Position numbers and translations under genes: made by a program. From Medicago truncatula (lineage: Eukaryota; Streptophyta; Magnoliopsida; Fabales; Fabaceae): DNA of 64,000 bases. Each line of letters begins with the position of its first letter. The first letter of the stretch is position 1. A model generated the notes under the pieces. It had not been told where the DNA came from. It did not search any database and saw nothing but the letters and a program-made list of their open reading frames with translations. Positions 37,168 through 50,300 of this stretch are shown here, piece by piece. Where the stretch lies: assembly GCF_003473485.1 (NCBI RefSeq), contig NC_053042.1, positions 6,037,501 through 6,101,500 of the forward strand, in the 5' to 3' direction.

Positions 37168-37429
37168 TACTCCCTCCGTCTCTTAATAAGTCATACAGTT
37201 GATCAAATTACGCATACCAATGCGTAATTTTGAGTTTAAATATCTTGAATAATATTTTGGAAAAAATTATGAAAATTTGATATTTTGAAAATACTCATCG
37301 AGACGAATCTAACGACATCTTATATGATATTATTTATCTTTGTATATTAGTAGAAAAATATGGTCAAAGTAAGTTAGATCAAAATTGCACATTTTCAAAC
37401 AGATCATTTATTGCGGGACGGAGGAAGTA
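37168..37429. mobile_element. Stowaway-like MITE
   Basis: A 262-bp element bounded by TA, with terminal inverted repeats 'ctccctccgtctcttaataa' and, at the right end, 'gggacggaggaag'. This matches the Stowaway/Tc1-mariner MITE pattern of plants. Confidence 0.8.
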
Positions 37430-37439
37430 TTTTTTTTCC

Positions 37440-37742
37440 TTCTTGATTTCTCCGTTTGAGTGTGGTGTTGCATTGTTCGTTGTTTTGCACGAAGTTGTTT
37501 GATTACCCACCATACTATGATATTTATTTGATTCATAATCTCTTATTTAATCAATGAATATATGATGCATGGGTATTTCAGTTACATTTATTTTATCATA
37601 TTATTTATATGCATTTTATTGTTATATACTATTAACTTGGATGTTGTGAATTTATTTGCAGATTCATCATTTTTATTTTTAATAACGTTGAAAGATGTAC
37701 TACATCAATTTAAATGAATGAATATATATGCTTTTGTAAAAA
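37440..37742 (+). repeat. Dispersed retroelement-like repeat, copy B
   Basis: Homologous to 3590-4035, ending in 'gaatgaatatatatgctttt' and 'gtaaaaaaaatc'. It starts about 10 bp after the Stowaway-like element, which may have inserted into or next to it. Confidence 0.5.
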
Positions 37743-39011
37743 AAATCATGTGATGTTTAACATGATTATGTCGTATGACCAAATCTTTGTATACAACTTT
37801 TTGAGCATCATCATAGTATATAGGACTAAGTTTGATTAATTCATCTATGAAAAATATATTGGATTCAATGGAGAGCAAAGCCATGATTGCATGCAGGCGC
37901 GTGAAAGCTAAAAAAAATGAATCGGATTCATTGGAGCAAGTCATGAAAACACGTTCTTAAAGAGTCAACTATGTATGCATAATCAATAATCAGTTATTAT
38001 CAGGTAGTCCAAGTGTACAACACTTATATTTATCTATACAAGTGTCATTTTCCACTTTTCCTTAATCAACCTAGAGAAAATTAACCTATCAAAAACCATG
38101 GCTAATCTTTCATGGCTCAATGGCTTTACATATCATGGCTTAAGCCTCAGTTAAATGAAGAGTAGACCCCAATAATATGATATTATTCTTTGTATTATTA
38201 TTAATATTAATTCTTTTAGGCGTATTAGATGCTCAACCAACTAGTCAAGCCAGACAACATAAAGTTTTGCATGTTTTTGCAAGCTGTAAACATTCATTCA
38301 TTCATTCTTATGATATGAAGTGAGTGTGGTCTTCAAATATTAATCTTTCAAATACGCGTATTCCAACTCACATCACCCCATTACTTGCGCTATATACTAA
38401 ATATTATTCAAACTACAATCTAGTTTACTTATACTTGTATCCACGAAAAACAATGTAGTGATATTATGTTCCATTGAATATTATTGGTGTGACTTTGTCA
38501 AAAACAATTCTAAATTATTCATTAATGATACAACATACAGTCATACACCCATGTTATGTGATTTGGATTGAAAAACACATGGTTTCTATTCTTCTGACAT
38601 AATGGTCCATCTCATCAGGTTGAGAGGGGGACATGTCTCTTTTATTTCTTCTTAATACTGTGATATTCATATTTGATGCTTTATTATCATAGCAGAGAGT
38701 GTTATACAATCCCATGGAAACAATCAGATAGACGACGTAGCAGCTGGTTCAGTCGCATCTTTAACAAATCAGAAATGGTCAAAACATTTTCTCAGAGCAA
38801 CAACAAAAACTGATCGAAATGACTAAAATTTTCTTCATAAAACAAGCCTGAAAATACAAATATTTAGTCTCCTGTCAGGAATGAGCTTCAGATAATTTGA
38901 ATTCCATTCAATATCTGAATATGCCTATCATACAATTTTGGAAACTGACTATAAACTAATTAGTTTGCCCCAGTACGTTTTCATTGGAATCATAATTCAT
39001 AATTCCCATTA
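37743..39011. other. Intergenic / 3' flank of ORC2
   Basis: No gene seen. An ORF on the minus strand at 37705-37944 overlaps the repeat tail and has no recognisable motif. Confidence 0.45.
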
Positions 39012-42000
39012 CTAACTGATCTCGAGTAGAACTTTTTGAAGTGCTTCCGTTGTCAGAGGGATGTGCAAGCAATCTTGACCGTCCGAATGCCTCTTGGTCT
39101 TGACCAGCTCGTGGTCTTTAAATTCCGTCAAATGAGAATTCAGGGTAACCTGGCTGCTAACAAGGAAACGTTCACGGCAGACTGAGTAGAGATCACTGAT
39201 TGGCATTCCTGGAAGGGAAAAATACAGTTAGGACACCTATAGATGAAAAGAACAGCATATATATCCATCTAAAATGATAAAAACTTGCCTTCATCAGGAT
39301 GAGAAATTTGATATTCAGCAAGAACTTTGAATACACTCTGGGCATTGGGTGTCAAACTTTGCAAAACTATTGCAGCTGTTTTGACACTTTGGCTGGCACT
39401 GCCGTGTGCAAGAATCAGAGGATAAAACATGCCTTCAATCTTGTATGGGGAAAATGTAGGAACATGATGCCAGCACCAATTGAACTGTGTGTGAGCCATA
39501 TTCTTGTCCCAAACTGCCAAAAGAAGATGTAACTGTTAAGCAATAGAGGCAACAAAAAAACCTTCATATAGTCACATATACTTATTTTATACCCTACTGC
39601 AACAAGACTTCAAGAGTCATTTCTCTGAGTAAGGTCACTCCTACACAGATTAAATGATGCCATTATGTCTATCAAAACCAAGACTTGGGACTTAGGAGCA
39701 ACCATTTAGATCCAAATCATTTTTAATAGTTTTGCTGTTTTTCTTAATCATATTCAGCATCTGACATTGCAAGCCACTTCGCATTTGATCAATTATTATT
39801 ATTGGTCTTTTACTCGTCTGACCAAACTATCTTATAGATGACATTCTACCAAGTACCACCTTTTGCTTAATATATGCCATCATATTTCCTGTCTTTTACA
39901 AATGTAGTCAGTTCCGATCTTGTATATTCATTTCTTTCCTACAAACAACTGTAAAGCAGAAGTTCAAATGAATAATATGGTAGCAACTTTAAGTCTCAAG
40001 ACGAAGAAAATATTTGGTTCTACAGCTTTCTAAAAGGGTGATGCCATTTCGTCCTATTGTCCAGTTATACATAGATAAAAAAATTAGGATCAGATCCTCG
40101 AAGAACACCCAGCGATAAGCAGCAAAAATAAAAAAAATAAATTCAAAAACATGTTTTAAAATGGCATTCCCAATTCAAAGTTCAAGCACCCAAAAGAAAT
40201 CTCAAACAGATGATAATAGAACAATTCAAGCAAACATAACTTCAAGCCATATCTAAAGATGAAATATGGCAATATTGACTACACTAACAATTTACAAGAA
40301 ATATATTCTGCATGAGATAATCTGATGGCAGTAACTAAACTTACAAAGGGGAGCATTGACATGGTCAATGGAGGCAACAATACGAATATGGGTACAAGAG
40401 GCCAGACGAGCGAGATATTGTTGGGTTTCAGAGTCCCTTAATCCTGGTCCATCAATATTGTGAATTACTACACAAACGAAAGAATCGCTGTCCTCTACTT
40501 CCACTTCATACAACAATGTAAGAAGATCTTCTATAGATTGAGTACTGGATGGCTGCCGGCCGGAAACCTTGCGTTTAGCTTTCACTTGATCACATAGAAG
40601 TTCAGCCAAAGCTATCAGAACCTAATAAGTTAAACAGGAAAAACTAAAGCTTAGAGCATAGCAAACTCGGGATCCTTCACTATGAAATTCATCTGTCTCC
40701 CTTTTTGTCTTAACTTTTCGCTACCAAAAAGCTATAATTACATGTTTCTGTGGAATGCAAGATGTTAGGGGGAATGCAAACCTGTTTTAAGTTAATGGTC
40801 TGAAGATACCCATTAATGACAACTACAGAATATTCGGTCAATGTCTTCGAAGCAAAGTCTTCAATCAAAGCCTTCTTAGATCCAAAGCCATACATCAGAA
40901 GGGCAAAGCCACATCTGACTCATTCAAAAATATTGAAGGTCACAATATTTCCAACGTAAAACTTAAAATGCACATCTTAAAGTCACTTTTTAAAAATACA
41001 AATCAAATTCAACAAACTATAATACATTATACAGTAATGAAAGCGTATAAAATTGTTCTTAAACTAGCTTATTTGGACTTATCTCATGATATAAATTGTG
41101 TGTGAAATTTTTGTGAGGGTATACAAAAATAGTTTATGATATGTAGATAAGTTATTTATAATTTATTTTAACAAATTCACAGATAGCTTAAGAAGACCAC
41201 TTACATAGCACATACTTCATACTTCGGTTCACCTTTGATTTCATTTTCCATCCATTTCAAATTCTATGTTTATTGTGGAAATAGTTAGAATAGCAAGTCC
41301 GGTTCTAAAGTAAGAAGATAAAGGCACCAGAACATAATGATTAGTCACGAAGTTCAGCCAATTATGCCTACGTCGATGATAGCAAAGTGGCTATTGCACT
41401 TTTATTATGCAAAGAATTTGGGCTACAAAGTACAAAGCTTTATTTAAATACTACTGTCCAGCTCAACACTACTAACTCGCAAAGCTCGGGGGTCTGCCCA
41501 CTTATAAGTGAATATCAGTCATACTCAAGTTTAACTGAAACAAATATTATGAACACAATTTAAGTGCATATGACATAATTTTTTGGCTTGTTAAACAAAC
41601 ATGTACTGTATGTTTGGTTCCACTTTTGGAGGAGTTAAATTGATTCTAGAGGTGTAGAATAATTGATTTTGACAAGTTTGATTGATTTCAAGTAGAATTG
41701 ATTTTGCCTCTAGAATCGATTCTACTTGAAGCTAGGATATGTAGCTTTTGATTCTATAATAGATTTTTACACTCAAGTTTATGGTTCAACTCACTTTTAC
41801 ATGTATCCAAACACAAATCAATTTACCTAAACCTCTCTTAAATAGAATCAATTTTATACAATCAATTCAAAATCAATTTTTGCCACCGCAGAACCAATTA
41901 TGGAGGGATGAAAATCTGATTTAATTGAGAATTGATTTTGCCTGCACTATTTGTAGCTTTTGGCTTTAAATTTATGTTACCGTATAACCAAACACACACA

Positions 42001-42418
42001 TAACACACTTCTCACTCCAAAACACACTCTAGATGCGCTATTAATTGAATGATAAGAATGAAAAGAGAGTAATACCTCAGGGAGAGAAGCCATTCAGGAT
42101 AAACAGCAGCATACGAATCAATTAAAACCGCAATTTCTTTTTCATGTTTCGGTTGAATATGCAACGAAGCTTCCCTAAGTTCCTAATCACATACAGAATC
42201 AAAAACTAAAATATAAGCAGAAAAATTCAAGAGAAAATAAAGTTCATTTTCATTCATCAAATGATACCTACCTGTTCATCAACAACATCAATATCGGTAA
42301 TCTTGTGTTTCGATTTCTTCACTGAAGATGTTAATTCCTTTGCTAGAAAATAGTTTCTTGAGAATTCTAAATCCTCTTCTTCTTCTTCTTCCTCTTCCCA
42401 ATTCTCGTTGTCGTTCAT
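39012..42418 (-). CDS. Origin recognition complex subunit 2 (ORC2)
   Basis: Subunit of the nuclear complex that marks replication origins and loads the MCM helicase. Coding exons (minus strand): 42418-42272, 42182-42076, 40914-40782, 40621-40345, 39513-39289 and 39208-39012, 361 aa, about the length of Arabidopsis ORC2. The N-terminus is very acidic (eight Glu in a row after MNDNENW). '[21 protein letters not shown]' (about 86-106) is the degenerate AAA+ region, where 'GFGSKK' stands for a Walker A; ORC2 is known as an ATPase-like but not classical ATP-binding subunit. '[17 protein letters not shown]' and '[17 protein letters not shown]' follow. A winged-helix C-terminus includes '[20 protein letters not shown]'. 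Intron 5 (39209-39288) appears to use a GC donor (AG|GCAAGT), since the frame requires it. Introns hold a legume repeat (41610-41998). Confidence 0.93.
41610..41998. repeat. Legume interspersed repeat in the ORC2 intron
   Basis: Begins 'tatgtttggttccacttttg' and ends 'aaccaaacacac'. Internal phrases (gattttgcctctagaat, gttcaactcacttttac, gtatccaaacacaaatca) are shared with the repeats at 61276-61745. Non-coding. Located in the intron 40915-42075. Confidence 0.6.
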
Positions 42419-43401
42419 CTTTCGAAAATTTTCGCCACTGACAACGATGCTCCGGCAAGGGTGCGGTTGCGGTTGCGGATTTAGAGAGGTGAGGTTATTA
42501 ATGTGTATGATTTTCCCGCCATTTTATTATCGGGTTGATTTGGGATAACCCGCCTAATAAATCAATCGGGTCGGATGGTATAGGTATGACCCAATAATTC
42601 TAGTAGTTGAAGGAATTGCTCTTTAGTCACCTAGCTATTGCTCACAGACGTCTAAAAAAATACCTCGAAGCGTAATTAACTATGGATTTAAAAAGTAATG
42701 TGAATTGTAGTTAGTTTATTTTCAATAGTTTAAGGTACACATGAATAATTTATAGGTGCCTAAAGAGTAAAGAATATCAAAACTATAAAAAATATCAAAA
42801 CTATTAGTAGGTTCTTAGAGTTGAATATAGTTATGATGAATTTAAGACAAGTTACTAAAGCTAATTGGTAAACCTGAGAAAAATTTATTTTGTCATGATT
42901 TATTTGGGGTTAACCGGTGAATCAAAGAGTGTAATGATATCCATATAGCATGGTATATAGGTCTAAAAAGTTTCACCTAATTATTTAATGGATCCTTCGC
43001 AAAGTCTAATATAACAAGCTATGGCGGTAAGCCAACCCCAGGTCCTCAACTCTACGCAAAACATAGTATAGAGTTATACCATTGCATGATTTTAGGAAAC
43101 CATCAACATTGATGTGTTCCACTGCCTTTAATACTAACAAACTACTATTCCATAATCACTGAGTTATTCCTAATGTCAAGGAGTCACTCAAATTAAATAG
43201 GTAACAACACCGGTCTCGATTCATTTCCTCAAAACATTGAACACACTACCATAGATAAAAGTTATTTTTTTAAACATCCCCAAATATACAATTCATATAT
43301 TTCATTTTAAACATAATTTTTTTTTTTTTTTAGTAAAATGATTTTTAAAAAACTTAACACAAAGGTGGTAACTAAAACATCAAACATAATTTTTAAAAAC
43401 T

Positions 43402-43941
43402 ACTCCATCCGTCCCTATTTTTAAGCACACTTTTGACTAAAAATTTGTCTCTAAATATAAACCACTTTTTAAATTACTATTAGATGCATTTTTTTTTAAA
43501 ACATACGTTTAATTAATACTCCTTCCGCCTCGCAATATTAGTCGTTTAATGTTTGTGCGCGATTATTACGGAAATGTTTAATTGTGTTGATTTCAATGGT
43601 AAATTTAGTAGCTTTTACTAAAATACCTTTATTAATTGTAGTTATTGGAGTAGTTAAGTTGGATGAAATTCAATACATGAGAGTATAATAGTGGAAAAAA
43701 ATAAATAAATACTACATTGATATTGTAAGATGATAATTATTTTGAAAAAAAGAAAAAATATTAACAAGACAATAATTGTGAGATGGAGTGAATATTACTA
43801 ATTTATTTTAAAATATAAAAAATTAAATTTAATATACATACAAACAAAAAGCAATTTAATAATATTAACACACAAACTTTAATCGCACTAACAATTTTTG
43901 GAAGAAACGTAAAAAAATACATTGGGTGACGGAGAAGTAAA
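43402..43941. mobile_element. Stowaway-like MITE (outer), interrupted by a second one
   Basis: The left end 'actccatccgtccc' at about 43403 and the right end 'gggtgacggagaagta' at about 43926-43941 are inverted. The middle is occupied by the inner element at 43518-43796. Confidence 0.55.
43518..43796. mobile_element. Stowaway-like MITE (inner)
   Basis: The left end 'actccttccgcctcgcaata' pairs with the right end 'attgtgagatggagtgaata'. About 278 bp, bounded by TA. Lies inside the outer element. Confidence 0.6.
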
Positions 43942-44398
43942 TCAAATTAATCCCTTAATCCAATATAAATGGCAAATTTAATTGTTTTTAAAAACTTAAA
44001 CACCGATCGGGAAAAGTGTGAAAGGACAGACATAAATTTCACCTAGATATTACAGTATTTAATTTATGACAGCGCATTTTAGCACAAAGCATAGGCTCCA
44101 ACATTAATGATGACGAGAACTACCGAAATGATTAGTTGATCCAACCAAATTCCACCACTCTCAGACAACAACAAGCGCACGTTAGCACACCACAAAGTTT
44201 CGATTCACACGAGGAAGAACCCAGCAACCTTAACCCACCACCTACAAATCCGAGGTTCTTGTCCCATTTCATAGATCGATCTATTTTGGTGTCCCAAATA
44301 ACATTTAACGTTGAAAATTCGTTAAAGTTGCAAACTTTTTGGTCTGAGGAAGAGAAAAAGAATCAAGGGCAATGGTGGAATGAAGATAATAAAGGGTT

Positions 44399-47300
44399 AT
44401 GATGGCAAGAAGTGAGTGGGGGATTCAACTTCAATCAAGAGGAGGTGGAAAGTGGGTTTGTTCTTACAAGAAAATCACTATCTTAGTTTGTCTTTTCAAC
44501 ATTGCCATTGCTCTCTATTGTCTTCGTTCTCTTTATGCTTCTCTTTATATCTACTCTGGTAGTGTTTCAAGAAACAGTAAGTTCTTTTTTTCTTTTTAAG
44601 CATGTCTATGTTTATGTCTTTTTTTATGTTTCCTGTTCTTACTTAAAACAGAAAAGACTAAAACAAACTAAAGGGTATTAAAAAAATTGTGTTTTTAAGG
44701 TTTATGGTAAATTTTTGAGACATCCCAAAATGGAAAGATTATTGCTTTGCATGTTTTTAACTAAGATTGTTGTCTGGTTTTTCAGTTGTGGTGTATAAAC
44801 CAGATCAGATTCGAAAAATGGAAGAATCAAATCGAATCAGGACGTCATACAAACCGGTGAAGTTAATGAAATTGGTAAGATTTAAGAAGAAGCAATCAGT
44901 TATTATTTAGGCGGCTTAAAGTTTGTTAATTAATGTTATGTTATGAATACTTTGCCCAAAAAAGGTGAAGGAATTAGAAGGGGAGTTTTCAATCCAAAAT
45001 ACGGAGGTTGAGTTACCGCAGCACTTGAAACAGAAGATAATTGATGAGGTCTTGCAGAGACTAGTTAGTTTGAATAGCAGAAGCAATAATGGATCTCACT
45101 CCCAAGGCATTGCTATGGAGCGAGGTTAGTGTATGCTGATAGATTGTGATGATAATAGTCTATTGTTCATTCAGTGGTTAAGCATTGAGAAGATTTTGAT
45201 ATATATTCATATTTAACAACAACCTTTAGCTAAAAACTCGACACAACAAACGGGAATATGAGATGGTTGGACTTTGAGCTATCATATTTACATGATCAAT
45301 TTCATATGTAGGAGATGGGAAAATTGACAGTTCACTGGCCACCTTGATTTTTATGTAGAGAAGTATATATGAAATATGTCAATTGTGAACTTGATTGCAA
45401 TCTTGTTTATCTGAATTATTGTTAGAACATTTAATAAAGAGACGAGGATGTTTTGCTGGATGTTTGGCAAGACTAGACTGGATAAGATTAGAAATGATAG
45501 CATTAAAGAGATAGTTGGGTTAGCACCTATAGTAAAAACGATGGTTGAAACTAGGCTTAGATGACTTGGGCATGTACAGAGAACACCTATGGATACTCCA
45601 ATAAGGAGAGTAGATCAGATGTAGGGTAGTCAAATCACTAGAGGCAGAGGAAGACCTAGAAAAACTATAAGAGATACTAGTAAAAAAGATCTAGAGATTA
45701 ATGAGTTGGATAGAAATATGGTATCTGATAGAACATGATGGCGTCATTTGATCCATGTAGCCGATTCCACTTAGTGGGATAATACTTGGTTGTTTTTGTT
45801 GGTGTTGGAACTTGTAGATAGCAGAAAATAGTGGATTGTTAAAATTCTGCTGCCCAACAGTGCTATAGCGCTGCTATAGCCACTATTTGACAACATTTTG
45901 TACTAAATAGCATATCGCGGAACAATAACTATTTGTTCAAATTCCCCTATGCTTCAATGCCTCTATAGCCGCGCTATTTAACAACACTGATTAAAATGAA
46001 AGACATCATTATATTAAGCAAGGAGATCAGCATTTCATATTAATATGACCATTGACCCTTGGAAGATTGGACTTATTTCTGTCCTTAAGAGTACATTGAT
46101 CATTATGACCCTTATTCTGCCGTGTACTAATCCATGGTTATTAGGTCTGAAACATACATGATTTATAATGTATTCTTAGATCCATGAACTACTGACCTAG
46201 TTCTATTTTAATGTAGCCGTTACTTGCTGGCTGGTCATAATTTTTTTTCTTCTAGAATAACCTAGCTATTTTATGTTTCAAGCATAAATTGGACAGAATA
46301 GTTGCTTTATGTATGACTTAGGGCCAAGTCAGAAATTCGAAGCATAATCGTCTATCTGTTTTTCTAATGATTTTTTATGAAATTCATTTGGCATGTTTTT
46401 TTTTCGTTGGATAGTATTAATTGATTTTGGTCCTGGTTCAATTATTCAAATGTCTAGGAAGTATAGTTTGATTGACCTAAACTACTTCTGGGTATATTCC
46501 TCATGAGAATCACTTTATATGACTTTGAAAGGAAAGGTTTACTGTGAGAAAATGTCTTTATTCATTTGGATTGTATGCAATACTTAAATATTTAAAAATT
46601 TGGCTTTCTTTATGTTTTAGTTGAATTGTGGGAAAAAATTACTAATTGTGTGTTGTTTACGATCCACATTGACTAGATATATTATGGCCAGAGTAGTCCT
46701 TATATGGCTCAGGTAGTCATCACCTCACAGTCTATTTTGTGGTGTTGAGTTAGGACTAGAGTTCAAATTCTTAGATGATATCAATGCCCCTTCTAAATAT
46801 GTTATTGGGCCACCTGTTTTTTTCCATGCTCTGAACGTCCAATCCTATGTGTGGGGAGGTGTTGTTATTGGGCAACCTGCATTTGTTCACGTTCCAGATG
46901 TCCAATTTCAGGCATGCTGAAATCCCACATCGACTAGAGATATGGTTAAAGTAGTCATTATAAAGCTTGATAGCCCACATCTTACAATTGCGTTTGTGGG
47001 ATTGAGTTAAGCCTAAAGATCAAATTCTAATACATGGCTTGAGTATGTTTTCTTTTGGAAATTGGAAATAGGTATTGGTGAAAGTGTGGAATAGTTTAAT
47101 AAGATTGAACTGTGGTGGAAGGGAGGCTAAGCAAAAGTAAATATGGGGTTATGGAGGTGCCAAACTTAGTTGAAAACATTTTTTTTGTTGAAAATATCAT
47201 ATTGAACCTGTTATCAGTAATTGATAGTACCACATTTTGTTAACTATGAACTCAAGGAATGTGGAGAGGAGGGCAATGGTCGATCAATTGAAGGATGAAA

Positions 47301-50300
47301 CTGCACGATGGAAGATAAAAGCTGTGAATCACTTCGGAACAGGAAGATGATGGTGGTCACCTGCAAAACACTCCAATACTCACAATAGTCTATGATTAAG
47401 GCGGGTGTGAGATTCAGAATGAGATGCACCTGAATGGGAGGAAAACTATGACACTTTATATCCTTGTTTACCATGATTGCTATGTAACTGTTTCGGTTAT
47501 TGTTTATTGTTGACAACTATCTTGGGTGTGAGGCCCACACTGGGGGACTCCCATGTGGTTTGATTTGGGCCTTTAGGGACTCCAGATCTAGTCCAGAATA
47601 GATGCCCCCAATTTGATGTAAGCGTGATTTACAGTACAACACCCTATATTTGCTTCCAATAGCATTGAAGTTATGGCAATCATGCCTACATCACACAAGT
47701 TGAAGTTCATTCACAAAGAGATTTGCTCTCAAGTTGTTCAAGTAAGAGAGATGAATTTTGAATGGAATAAAAAATAAAGCCATCTTGAATCTAGCTCCTA
47801 CGACTCTCACCCTTAGGGACAAACTGGAGGCAGAGGTTCAAAAGTTGACATATCAAATTGCAACTTGAGGAAGCAACTAGTGCTACTTACCAAAACAATT
47901 GACATGGGGGCATCTGCTCCCTCTCTGATCGGGACTTCTTGGTGGTCAGTTTTTTTACATTCTCTTAATAGGACACGTGCTCAAGCCCCTTACCTCGAAA
48001 GTAAGTGACAAGATCGTTCAGCTTCTCTCAACCTTGCATTTGGTATGTGGGTCCAATGGCCCAATAGACCACCGGATAACTAACACAAGGGGCAAGCCAA
48101 TGAAAAGAACCATAATATCCACTAACACCGTGTATATTATAATCTTCTAGGCTGTAGACCTTGACTAACCTTGTCGGTGGATAACCTTTTAGATGCCAGT
48201 CTCGCTTATCAGTCAGCTCTGCATCAGCAACTTACTTGAGAGCATCTATTCTGGACTGGATTTAGAGTCACTCGAGTCCCAAATCAAACCATATGGGAGT
48301 CCCCCTAATGTGGGACTCAAGTCCAAGACTATTCACAACAATGAATAACAGACACGTTACATAGCAATCATGGTCAACAAGTCTATAAATTGGTGTAGTT
48401 TGCCTTTATTAAGTTACATCTCATTCTAAATCTCATACCCATCTCAAACTTAGATTAACTTGAGTGTTGGAGTGCTTTGCAAAGTGGCTATCACCGTCTT
48501 CCTCTGCCGAAGTGATTCACCATCTTATGTTTTCCATCCTATGTTTTCATTGATCCATCACTGTGATTTACTCTCTCTGTATATTTCTTGAGTTTATACT
48601 AAACACATTTCACCTTTTTCTCATTGCTTATGGGTACCTAATTCAGAATTATAGTTTAGCAGTTCTTATATTTTAGTATGGTGAGTAGGACTGAAGCGAA
48701 CTTTTCCTCACAGCTGTCCAAATGCTCATTGTGTTACTGATTTGTGAAAGATCATAATTATTTAATATTTTCATGTTTTATTTATCTAGGGCGCTGAAAT
48801 ATTTACACTGAAAGTTCATTTATCAACTTCTTAATTGGATATTTGTTATTGTGTTAACTGCAAAAAATTTGACCAAGTTTGTTCACAATATTTAAATAAT
48901 ATATTAAATGAATCTATAAAAATAAAGTGAAAGTCGGAAATTATCATCAATAGATAGAAATACAGATCTAGAGTCATGCTGTTAAATTATGAAGATGGAA
49001 AGGGGTTTGGCATAATCTGGAGCATCAATTCAGTGTACCTAGTCTTTTTTAATGTCCAGTCGAAGCTTCCATCTGGACTGTTGGATCTATCATTTCCTTT
49101 TGGCGTTTACAAAGTAAGGAGATAGAAAACTAGAGAATAAAAAATCTATAATGCATAACTAAGGGTGCGTTTGATTTGTTAAAAAATGAAGGACAGGACA
49201 GGACAGAACAACTCCAGTTGTCCAGTGTTTGATTTGTAAAACTGTTTCAGGGACAGAACAAACTGAAGGCAAGGGACAGGACAAAAACTGAAATTTTTGT
49301 CCCTCACCAAACCACAACACAACTTTTTGTCCCACGTACAAGTTGTCTAAAACACCAAAATAACATTTCGTCCCCCAAAAAGCATATAAAACAAGAAATT
49401 ATTCAATACCATAAAAATTTGTCCTGTGCTGTTATGCCTTGTGTTGTGCTGTTCTGCATTATACTGTGCTGTCCAGTACTTACTATTTTGCAAACCAAAC
49501 GCACCCTAAATTGAAGGAGGCCCATATCATTGTTTCCTTTCCTCATACAATTCCTTTAGCGTGTTGATTTCAACAAGTTAACCTGTTTCAAAATCGATGC
49601 ACTCTCAGTTTCAAATGTGAAGAAATCTCTTTCGAATTCTTAGGGTATCCACACACAACACCTTTGGGTGTTACAACAACCAAAGCCTTTTCCTAGTAAG
49701 TGAGATTAGTTACATGGTCAATCAACTTCATAGATATCTATCATGAATCACACTAAAAGTTTTCCCCTCTAGCTTCTTTTTAACGTTTCTTACTAAACAC
49801 ACATTTCATTTATTCTGTTTTAATCCTAGGCAAAAATCTCGTAATTCTAAGATATTTATCCAATGTTTTAGCTTTCTATTACTTTCTGCTTTTATATAAT
49901 ACAGAAATATAGATTAAGAGAGACACACTATAATGCAAGGCCAAGAAAAGCACCAATCCCCGTTGGCTATTAATGAGATGGCGTCAATAAAAGAATAATT
50001 TATATATATATTCAAAAGAGAGCATTGTGGCACCACTTCTTGTATATATTCTATAAGCATGTCTTGAACCAAAATGAAGGAAAACAACGAGGGTTCAAAG
50101 TTGGGCATTGGTTTACGTTTACAGTCACCGGAAGATCTTCTATATTCCTTGGGTGTTAGACCAACAAAAAAAAAATCCCAATTTTTATACTGAAATTTTT
50201 ATATATAAAATTGTCCAATATGTAAATATTTAAAGAATGCATAATAATGAATAAAATTTCTTTAATGTCACTCACGTGTGTGGCCAAATTTGTGTGTTAG

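Noticed and set aside
44136..44402. 88-aa ORF overlapping the start of the PAN-like gene
   Set aside because: It has no ATG at its start and overlaps the real start codon out of frame. Probably 5' UTR.
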